This document shows positions 48,197 to 57,828 of a stretch of 64,000 bases of DNA, piece after piece. A program made the position numbers and the translations under genes. Source of the stretch: Syncephalis fuscata (lineage: Eukaryota > Zoopagomycota > Zoopagomycetes > Zoopagales > Piptocephalidaceae); assembly GCA_025786725.1 (NCBI GenBank), contig JAHLTZ010000026.1:248001-312000 (forward strand). The letters are read 5' to 3'. The notes below the pieces were generated by a model that made no database searches, was not told the DNA's origin, and saw only the letters and a program-made list of their open reading frames with translations. Numbering within the stretch: position 1 is the stretch's first letter; each line of letters starts with the position of its first letter.

Positions 48197-49965
48197 ACCA
48201 AACAGATACACTAGGACTTATTCCAATGCAGTCGAAGGCAGTAAGGTGCAGTGAATTGTCTAAGTTGGCGTAAATCTTTCGACTAGAGTAAAGAAATAAA
48301 GTGGTGACGCTTTCTCGTATTTACACCTCACAAATATATTGTCTCCTTCTTGGTCTTCTCCTTTCTCTTACTTATTTTCATCTTGCTTATTACTATTTGC
48401 CACTATTGCTGCTGTTATTGTTGGTGTTGCTGCTGTGACTACTGTTGGTCTATTTGATATATTCTATTGTTTACTGTAGTATATACAGTACAGAGATGCG
48501 TACTATATACTGGTGGCTAGTGTCACTGCTGGCACTATACCAACAGCTACTGTTGGGACTAGTACAGGGCGATACTATTGTAGAAACAGTGGTGCCTGAT
48601 GCAGCCACGACTGAGCCGCGATTACGTGAATTCTTTGGCAGCACTGGTCATACAAATAATTGGGCTGTTCTAGTAAGCATGTAGAGCTGTTGTTTATTCG
48701 CAAGAGTCATAACAAAGTTGCAATCTAGGTGTGTACTTCTCGGTACTGGTTCAACTATCGCCATATTGCCGATACACTTTCCATCTATCGCACAGTTAAA
48801 CGACTTGGAATTCCTGATACTAATATTATATTAATGCTTGCCGACGATGTTGCCTGTAACGGACGTAACGCCTATCCAGGCACCGTGTACAATAGTGCGA
48901 GCAAACAGCTTGAACTAGTTGGACAGAACATCGAAGTCGACTATCGCGGCTACGATGTTACAGTTGAAAACTTTATTCGTCTTTTAACGGGTCGCCACAC
49001 GCCAGAGGTGCCTCGTTCAAAGCGATTATTGACCGACGATCGATCTAATATTCTTATTTTTATGGCCGGACATGGTGGCGACGATTTTCTTAAGTTTCAA
49101 GATGCAGAAGAGATTGGTGGACAGGATATTGCTGATGCAATAGCACAGATGCACGAGAAACGACGGTAAAACAAGCAATTTACTGATCAATTATTGTATA
49201 TTAACGCTTATTGTCTATTAGATACCATGAAATTCTATTTATGATAGATACTTGTCAAGCTAATACGCTATACGAACGAATCGACTCGCCTAATGTATTG
49301 GCTACTGGTAGTAGTGAGCGTGGTGAAAGTTCTTATTCACATGATGTGGACAAAGATCTTGGCGTGGCTGTTATCGATAGATATACCTATTACGCATTAA
49401 AGTTTATGGAAAATGTCAATAACCATGATAACAACACTACTTTTCAACAATTGGTATGTTAAATAAGTAATATTGTGTTTAATACTAACAAATAAAACTA
49501 GTTTGATACATTTAATTTTGATTTAATGGAATCTAATCATGGCGTTCGATTAGACTTGTACTCAAAATCATTGGATAAAGTAAGCTATCAGTTTTGTATT
49601 TGTTACTTTTATTTATCATACTATATTTAGGTATCTGTAATGGATTTCTTTGGTGGAATGCAAAGCGCTGAATTGACACACGCTCATTATCCAATTACAG
49701 ACAAGCATAAACAATTGTCGGTAGAATTGAATAAAAAAGATAAACCGAATAACAAGGATGCTGCATCAAATGACAATCAGTCAAAAGCTCAATCAGCCAG
49801 CACAGTTGACTCTAAAGCCATTTTTACAACATTTGCTTTATTTACCGGCATTATTAGTGTGTTAGCTGGAACATACACACTATTTAATGCAATCGATGCC
49901 AAATTGTTTAATTAATATAATGTACTATTGATTTTTGTCGTGATAATAGGTAATAAATGCTATAC
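48194..49965 (+). repeat. Right arm of the GPI8 inverted duplication
   Basis: The inverted copy of 44265-46045. Identity begins at the SAP30BP start-codon triplet (48194-48196), runs through the shared promoter and GPI8 copy B, and fades about 50 bp past the stop codon. Confidence 0.92.
48496..49915 (+). CDS. GPI8: GPI transamidase catalytic subunit Gpi8/PIG-K, copy B
   Basis: Five exons (48496-48672, 48729-49165, 49222-49453, about 49502-49579, about 49631-49915). Same features as copy A: signal-like N-terminus, catalytic His in [10 protein letters not shown], Cys in [10 protein letters not shown], and a C-terminal transmembrane helix. In exon 3 it reads [13 protein letters not shown] where copy A has [13 protein letters not shown]. 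Later [10 protein letters not shown] replaces [10 protein letters not shown], and SKAIFT replaces SRAIFT. Copy B keeps the native divergent arrangement with SAP30BP, so it is probably the ancestral locus. Both copies look functional. Family length is about 390-410 residues; this one is close. Confidence 0.92.
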
Positions 49966-50352
49966 ATTAATATTTATAATACAAATGTAGTTTAACTATG
50001 TAACTACACTTTAATTATAATGTTTCACTAAATTAAACATTATAATTGCTAAATGTTTATTTGTTAATGCTATACTTGCTATTCCTATTTACAGTAACAA
50101 TATTATAACTATTATATACACGTAGATTCAATACAAATCCAGCATATTTATTTCAATCCATTACGTTTATTACAAAAAAATAGAATTCGTTTCACTTTAA
50201 CAATATAAATTATACTTTTATAGGTATGCATATGCGCAATAAGAATGAGATAAAGTTAGGAACTAAAATACCATCATCGATAATATTACGACGTCTTTTT
50301 ATGCACACTCTAGAGTCAATTCTACGAATATTTGCATTAATCACTATTTCTT
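49916..50352. other. Convergent intergenic spacer
   Basis: AT-rich 3' flanks of GPI8 copy B and the U1-C gene. No other feature was seen. Confidence 0.4.
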
Positions 50353-51349
50353 CTAGTATCGACGTCCACCGCCTTCTTCGTTAGGAGGTGGGCCACGATG
50401 ATAATCACCGCCAGGTGGTGGTCTGCGATAATCGCCACCGTTGCTCATGTGTGGCGGAGGACCGCGAAAATCACCACCATGAGGTGGTGGTCCACGAAAT
50501 TCACCACCAGGTGGCGGCCCACGGAATCCACCTCCCGGTCCACCTCTAAAATCTTCTCTAGGTGGACCGCGAAAGTCTCCTCTTCCTCCATGGTGATAAG
50601 GCCCATTATGGTGTGATGGCGGACCACCACCGCCGTAGCCACCACGACCCGGTGGCCCATCATTAAACTGGCCTGGTGGTCCACCGTGAGACATAAAAGG
50701 CCGTGGCGGATACGGACCAGGCCGTCCACGCCATCCACCTGGTGGTCCTCCGCCACGTCCACCTCTGTAGCCGCCACGACTTGGTGGGCCAGGATCTACC
50801 ATTGGCGGCATAGGTGGGAATGCACTAGCTGGTGCAAGTAACTCTAGAATAAAATAAAAATTAATTATTAATTAGTTAGTTAATTAATTAAAAATACACG
50901 TTATCTGGCATAGCAATCATTTTACCTGGAGGTGGCTCCATATTAACATCACGGAACGCTTTAACCAGTCTTTCAATAACCGCTTGAGTTTTTTCAGGAC
51001 TCAATTCTATATTTATTAATTATATCGCGTTAGTCTATTGTATATATTTACATAAATGTTTATTTATTCTTGATGCATTGTAATCGCCAATTTATTTTAC
51101 TTTGCTTACTTAAATACAACAATCTTTATCTAGCAATCGTACTTACCTGCATAGTAGTTGCGTACATGCATAGCATGCTTCCAACCGGTATTGTGCGCTC
51201 TTCGCACCGATGCCGAGTCATGCGTCAAAAAGATGTCGCAATAATCTAAATAAATTATAAGTAGTATCATATTATTAGTGTTATTAGCCGATCTAGATCT
51301 TAGATGGATCGTATTGTTAGCCATACTTACCACAGTAGTATTTAGGCAT
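50353..51349 (-). CDS. YHC1: U1 snRNP protein C
   Basis: Four exons, start ATG 51349. The N-terminus is the U1-C zinc finger: [17 protein letters not shown] (first Cys pair), then [20 protein letters not shown] (His pair). [18 protein letters not shown] follows. U1-C stabilises pairing of U1 snRNA with the 5' splice site. The C-terminal 150 residues are extraordinarily Gly/Pro/Arg-rich, with RGG boxes ([11 protein letters not shown]) and tandem units of the type [16 protein letters not shown] and [11 protein letters not shown] tails bind RNA and are arginine-methylation targets. The finger is split by the first intron after MPKYYCG. The tail is longer and more repetitive than the animal Pro/Met-rich tail. 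Confidence 0.93.
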
Positions 51350-52317
51350 GGTGATTGCTTGCAACACCTACCATGAATCAAAAAGGTCGACGAGTAATCC
51401 CCACGCGAATATATTTAAGGAAAAGAAGAGGGAGAAGCGTAGCGTATCAATAGTGAAAAAAGACCGATTATAATGTGAATACCCTTTGGCTCACACACAC
51501 ACGCATAAAGTATGCTCACCTACACTTCTATACACTGACAATAAAGTGTATTGGATCGAATTGAAATAGAACAATTCAACTTGGTCGTTTATCTATAAAA
51601 CCACACCTTTCCCCCCATCTTTTCTCGGCAACTTCTCTTCCTTTTCAACTTTTATTGGAATCATAGTCGTTTACAAGGCTCACATACGTGTTTACACACA
51701 CGCCTTTTGATCAATCCATCTCGTTTACTACTAGTTTATCTGTTTGCGTAGACTAATTGATCGTTGATCGTTTATCTACTGCCTACTGTATTCACTACTA
51801 CTACCACCGCTCTTACAAGCATACACTGCTCCAAGCACACTACTTTTCTTCGTAAATAGTGTTGCGGGAATACCCCTGGTGAGTTTTATGATGCATCGTG
51901 TGTCTACAGGCATATACTTGGCTATACAAGCTGTGTTACCGCAGTACACTGATAGGCCTATTTGTATATGGTGTACTAATCGGCTGTTTTCTTGACGTAT
52001 ATTCTATAGGGTCGTCCCGCAGTTAGTTACCAGCACACTGGCACAAGCTCTGGTTATTCTTTTATTCTCATCCTCTTCCTGCTGTAGTAAAGACAACAAT
52101 TGTGTCTTAACTATCGAACTGTAAAGCGAGCAACTATCACTCGTCTTTGTCTTTATTACTGTGCTTTTATCCTTCTGACCTTTTATTTTAAACCACTTTC
52201 TGCTATTTGCTGTGCCGTTTGATCAACAACACGATCATCTGCCCAGCTACTGTCTTGACTATACGTCCTTTTTCTTTTACCATTTCTCGCGCTACCGCCG
52301 CCACCACCACCGCTAAA
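51350..52317. promoter_or_regulatory. Shared 5' region of U1-C and antizyme genes
   Basis: No separate gene was recognised. Donor- and acceptor-like sites around 51878 (gtgagt) and 52009 (ctatag) could bound an intron in the antizyme 5' leader. The antizyme frame is open upstream to an ATG at 52207, so the start may lie there. Confidence 0.45.
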
Positions 52318-53032
52318 ATGTTTGCCACACCAACTGTATCTGCCGAGGCGAGCAATAATAATCATCCATTAAATAGTAGTATACCAATGCAGCAGCTCCC
52401 TGCCGGGCAATTTGGAGCTGCTGCACCTTTGATCGCCAGCCCGGTAGAGGCAGCTGAATTCTGCCTTGCTACTTGCTGCTTGCGTCGTGCTTCTAACAGC
52501 CGCAAGGAAAATTACGTTTATACGATCGGTAAAAAAGCCGGGTGGTATGTTTGACACCCCTTCGGCTAAAAATGACACAGGAGGACGAATAGGCGGCGTA
52601 TGTACTGTTGGCGAGGACGAACGTAACTGCAGCGATTCTGCAGTATTGACGTCATCTCTGGCCAGCCATGTGTTCCCTGGCCGCTCGATTACTATTGACG
52701 CTATGTTGCAAATCAGTTCTACTGCACATACACAGCAGTCTACTGACAGCAATAACCATTGTAATTGGGAGGCATTCGTTGCCAATGAAGTGATGTTTGT
52801 ATGCCCACCAGCATATGATATTTGGGCTGCCAACGAGTTCAGAGAAAGCGTTATTGCTCTTCTTGAACTGGCCGAAGGCATTAACTGTGGCCAAGTAGTT
52901 ATCTGTCTTAAGAAGGAACGTACCGACTCATCCGACATGATGCGCGCCTTTATGTATGCCGGTTTTGAGCTTGTCTATCCCAACGTGTTCCAGCATGACT
53001 CGTCCTTCGTTCTACTTGGTTCTGAAGTGTAA
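52318..53032 (+). CDS. OAZ1: Ornithine decarboxylase antizyme, decoded by +1 programmed frameshift
   Basis: Two overlapping frames. ORF1 runs from ATG 52318 (MFATPTVSAEASNNN; an in-frame ATG at 52207 is an alternative) for 78 codons to TGG TAT GTT TGA, with the stop at 52552-52554. Skipping one T after GTT continues as GAC ACC CCT... to the TAA at 53030, adding 159 residues. The second frame holds the antizyme domain: ANEFRESVIALLELAEG, CGQVVICLKKERTDS and MMRAFMYAGFELVYP, ending FVLLGSEV. Antizyme binds ornithine decarboxylase monomers, inhibits them and delivers them to the 26S proteasome; polyamines stimulate the frameshift, closing a feedback loop. The stop-codon shift site, ORF1 size and order match antizymes from yeast to mammals. 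The shift is +1, opposite in sign to the one-base losses seen elsewhere in the window. Confidence 0.92.
52549..52554 (+). promoter_or_regulatory. Antizyme +1 frameshift site, GTT TGA (followed by C)
   Basis: The zero frame ends at TGA; the +1 frame begins GAC at 52553. The context is TGG TAT GTT TGA C. The codon before the stop differs from the mammalian TCC TGA. I see no obvious pseudoknot by eye. Confidence 0.85.
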
Positions 53033-53687
53033 CGTGACTACTCACCAGTAATACACTCGTCCCGTCTATTCTTATCCCTTTAGTCGTTTACCATTCGCTA
53101 CTATTACTACTACTGAATTTGGATGTTATACAACATTATCTATTGATATCATTAATCGATATTAATATCGAATTAATGGTTGTTATGGATAACATGCGCG
53201 CGTGTGTGTATGTGTGTGGCTGCGATGATTTATCATTGTATCCATAGTGTTGTGCATCTGTTTTCTTTTACCATCGCTATTAGTCCGTATTTCAATAAAA
53301 TCGCCGTAAATAAAATAATGATGTGTTTATTAATTACTGATTACAATATGCAGACTCAATACTAACAACAATTAACCAATGAAATAAAGATCTGAGTGTA
53401 ATAAGCAGCCAATCGATTCTTTCCAGCACACACACACACACAATGTACAGATAGCACAGTAGCTGTATTGATACGTCTTACGCCTCTTCTCGTTTGTTAT
53501 TGACACGTCTATTATTTTGTGGCTTAAAGCTGACGGTGTATCCGCTCATCCTGCATCGTTTCATTTGATTGTTGCTATTTTTATTGTCATTTATAAGCAG
53601 CGGTGCAGCTAGAGCGAGTATTCAACAGAGTATTTGGCGTTATCGTGGAATTCACTCTAGATTCTTGTTTGCTACTAATCGCCAACT
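53033..53687. other. Intergenic region between antizyme and SEC24
   Basis: Holds the antizyme 3' UTR, a (TG)n stretch near 53203-53218 and an (AC)n run at 53428-53441, then the SEC24 leader. No gene was recognised. Confidence 0.45.
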
Positions 53688-56600
53688 ATGATGCAGCCTA
53701 ATCATTCAAATAATAACGGTGGTCCACCACCATTGCAGCCACCTCAACAACAGCAGCAGCAGCAGCAACAACAACAACAGCCACCACCACCTAATAATCC
53801 ATATCAACAGCCTTACAGTCAGCCATATGGTGGCCAATCTGGACCTCATGGACAAGGTCCACCACCACCACAACAGCCTATCTATGGACAGCCACCACCA
53901 CCACCACCGCATATGCAACAGCCTTACGGTGGACCTGGTGGACCTCCAGCGCATCCTCATCCGCCACCGCATGCAGGCCCACCTAATAGCGGTCCACGTA
54001 ACTATCCAATGCCACCACCACAGCATCCAGCAGGCCCGCCTGGTCCACCACAAATGCCTCTAAGTAATGGCCAGCCATACCAAAGTCCACCACAAAACCA
54101 TGCTCCACCACAGCAGCCGATACAAGGATTGGCGCAACAGATGGCAGGTATGCATATAGGTCAAGCAGCAACACCACCACCACCGGGACCACCAGGAGTA
54201 GCACCAGTATACAACAATCATAGTCCTATGAATAGTCAGCCAGGACAGCCTATTAGTCCAGTTTCTGCTAGCATACCAGCTACATCGCCGGTAGATGCAG
54301 CAGCACAACAACAAGCTGGTAAACGTCGACCTCAACGTGTATATAACTTTGGCTCCGATGGGCGACCAGCGGCGCCAAATGCACAGCAGCCATCTACAAG
54401 TGGCATACAGCCACCACAACCAGGACAAATGCCCATGGGTATACCGCCTACTGCACCAATGGGTCAGCCACCACAGCCTGGTATGGCAAATCCACAGCGT
54501 TTTCAATCGCAGCCTGGATGGCCAGCTCCTATGGCTGGTATACCAACTGGGCCACCGGGTAGTAATCCAAATGCTGCACGACCACGCATAGATCCAAATC
54601 AAATACCATCGCCAATTAAGGCACAAATTGATGACCAGGTCGCGTATGCAACTACACCATACGGTACAAGTGGTCGCAATGGCAATCCTCCATTGCCCAG
54701 CACGGATTTTGTCGCTATCGATGAAGGCAACTGTAATCCTAAGTTTATGCGAGTTACCGTGGCCAGTATACCGGCCACAGAGGAACTGGCCAATAACTCT
54801 CATTTGCCATTGGCACTAGTTCTGCAGCCATTGGCAAAATTACGTGCTGAAGAGGTAATAGTAACACTAAATTTATTTATTTATTATTAATAGTCAAGTC
54901 TATTTATCTAGGCACCCATTCCTTTGGTTGATTTGGGAGAAGAAGGTCCAATACGCTGTACACGCTGTAAAGGCTATATTAATCCATTCTGTACATTTAC
55001 CGATGGTGGACGTCGTTTTATATGCAGCCTGTGTCAATTTGCCTCGGACGTGCCCAATTCTTATTTCTGTAATCTTGACATGGCCGGTCGTCGTATGGAC
55101 CTGGAAATGCGTCCTGAATTGATGTATGGCACGTGCGAGTATATTCCTACTCAGGTAATTAAGCCAAATATCTATTATTAGTCGCAATATTTACATTTAT
55201 GGCAGGAATACTATAATCGCCCCGCTCAACCAGCCTCATTTCTTTTTGCAATCGATGTGTCGTGGAATGCTGTGCAAAGCGGTATGCTTACCCAATGCGT
55301 GCTTGCCATTAAAGAAGCGCTATATGGCCCGGGTGCATCTAGCTGGTTAACATCGGGTGTACGTGTTGGTATTATGACATTTGATCGCAATGTCAACTTC
55401 TACAATCTATCAGTAAGTGTATAACTTATTAACTTATATTTTGCTAATAAGCAATACTAGGCCGAGTTGGAACAGGCTCAAATGCTTGTTGTGTCAGATA
55501 TCGATGATGTATTCACTCCGATTAAAGATGGTCTACTAGTAGATCCTATAGCATCAAAGATGGTGATTGAATCATTATTGGATACACTGCCAACTATGTT
55601 CCAATCAAACAGGACTGCTGATCCTGTATTGGGCGCAGCACTTCAAGCAGCACACCAAGCAATGCAATCAAATGGCGGTCGCCTTATTGTATTTCAAACA
55701 ATGCTGCCCATTCGAGGACCGGGTACAATTCATAGCCGTGATGAAAACAAGCTAATTAATACCGATAAAGAGTCGCAGCTATTTGCACCACAAGATGCAT
55801 TCTACAAAACCGTAGCTGAACAATTGGTCGATGCTGGTGTCTGTGCCGATCTTTTCCTTTTCCCGAATGCACCAGTCGATCTTGCTACAATTGGTAAGTA
55901 ATGAACTAGTAGTAGCTATGGTACTTGTCTAATACACTAGACATATAGGTGTTATATCGGGTATTACAGGCGGTGACACGCTTTTCTATCCTAATTTCTC
56001 GGCACCCAAAGATGGCCATCGGTTTCAGGAGGATTTGAAGCGTTTGTTGCAGCGTGAATTTGGATTTGAAGGTGTTATGCGCATTCGTTGCTCTGACGGT
56101 AAGTTATTATATACACTATTAATCATTAAACTGATTATATGACTTTTTATTTTATTAAATGATAATAGGCCTACGTGTAGCCGAACACTTTGGTAATTTC
56201 CACATGAGAAATGCTACCGATGTTGAATTGGCTGGTATTGATTCGGAAAAGACCTTTGCCGTACAGCTTGGTCATAATGCAGCCTTGGACGAGAAATTAA
56301 ATGTTGTCTTCCAGTGTGCATTGCTTTATACTCGAGCAGATGGTCAGCGTCGTATTCGTGTTCATAGTATGAGTGTGCCATGTACATCAGTTATGGGCAA
56401 TATGTTCCGCCATGCTGACATGGACACTTGTGTTAACTATCTATTAAAGGCCGGTAAGTAATAGAGATATTAAATTAATAGAACTAATTATATTAATTAA
56501 TTTACGATAACGCTACTATTGTTGAATGTTATTTTATTAGCTATGGCAGAAGCACTTACAGTGCCACTAAAGAATGTACGCGACCAATTGACTGAAAAAT

Positions 56601-57656
56601 GTGTTTCATGTATTGGCCGCCTATCGCAAACACTGTGCTACACCATCGTCACCGGGTCAGGTAATTATTTCGACTCTGATTACAATAATTACAATAATAA
56701 CTAACTAATGGTTTGTTCGTATAGTTAATTCTACCTGAATCATTCAAACTATTTCCATTGATTACAGTAGCCATGCTAAAAACAATGGCCTTACGTACTT
56801 GTCAAGCGTTTACAACTGATGCACGTATTTATACAATGCGTCTACTACGATCCATGTCAGTATCACTTCTGTTGTTTATCTTTATCCAGCAATTTATGTA
56901 CTCCACGATATACGTTCTGAAGTTGGTGTACCAGATGTACACGGACGTGTTCAATTGCCAGATATGATACGCGCCTCCTATGAACGTCTTGAACCGAATG
57001 GCATCTATCTACTAGGTCAGTAGTATAAACATGGCATAAAGAGGACAAGCTTATACAAAAATTAACAATAGAAAACTCTCAAGTTATGGTATTATGGATT
57101 GGTCGACAAGTACCGGCTGATTTATTAAAACAATACTTTGGCGTCGATTCTATTGAAGCCATCGATTCTTCCTCAGTAAGTTAATTAAGATATGATTAAA
57201 TTATAGCTAACACACACACACATATATATATATATTATCATTTATAGGCAACTCTACCCCAAGTTGACTCGCCACTTTCACACAAGCTACACGCCATTGC
57301 CACCTATTTACAATCACGCCGTGCACGTCATCTTGCACTACGTATCGTACGGCAACAACTTGATCAAACGGAAGCTGAGTTTGCCTCGTTACTTGTAGAG
57401 GATAAGAATAATGACAATATGTCCTATGTCGACTACCTCTGCTATGTTCATCGTCAAATTCAGACCGAGGTGAGCGGTACCTAATGTGTGTATTCCTCTT
57501 GTTTCTTTTCCATCTCTTCTTCGTTCCTTCTACTACAACATGCGCACACCTTACCATCCATTGGCTGACCATACCAATTGCGGTATTGATTAGGCTAAAC
57601 CACAAGCGGATGTAGCTCCCTCAACACATATCACACCTCGGTGGCATTATTATTAA
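53688..57656 (+). CDS. SEC24: COPII coat cargo-binding subunit Sec24
   Basis: Exon 1 (53688-54854) encodes a Gln/Pro/Gly-rich disordered N-terminus of about 390 residues. Exon 2 (from 54912) carries the zinc finger RCTRCKGYINPF...FICSLCQF. The Sec23/24 trunk follows (FLFAIDVSWNAV, GVRVGIMTFDRNVNFYN, VFTPIKDGLLV, GGRLIVFQTMLPIRGPG), then beta-sandwich, helical (AEALTVPLKNVRDQLTEKCV) and gelsolin regions (VMVLWIGRQVPADLL), ending near SYVDYLCYVHRQIQ and the TAA at 57654-57656. Sec24 selects cargo at ER exit sites with Sec23. Two phase problems remain. At 56873-56880 a T run seems one base short (LLL then YLYPAIYVLHD lies in the next frame), and the junction before LILPESFKLFP (about 56658-56726) is one base out. 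As SEC24 is essential, consensus errors are likely. Confidence 0.93.
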
Positions 57657-57828
57657 TCTGTGGGTCAATTAGGAATGAAAGAAATATTAATAAAAATAAA
57701 TTGAATTGGCTTTTAACACTGCATTTATTCGTATGGTTGGTTAATGACACGACATAAGTGAGAGAGATATATATATGCTTGCATCTATAAATATCGATAG
57801 ATCCAATGACATAATTGTTCAAATGGTT

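Noticed and set aside
52369-52938. Minus-strand frame of 189 codons opposite the antizyme
   Set aside because: Antisense shadow; the plus strand encodes the recognised antizyme core.
52318-53032. Antizyme frame change as a simple sequencing error
   Set aside because: The shift is +1 (one base more), opposite to the one-base losses elsewhere, and lies at a TGA in the position expected for antizyme recoding. Still listed as a refutation test.
53706-54803. Long frames on the opposite strand and alternate frames of the SEC24 first exon
   Set aside because: Shadows of the repetitive Gln/Pro/Gly coding sequence (runs of Trp or His), not genes.
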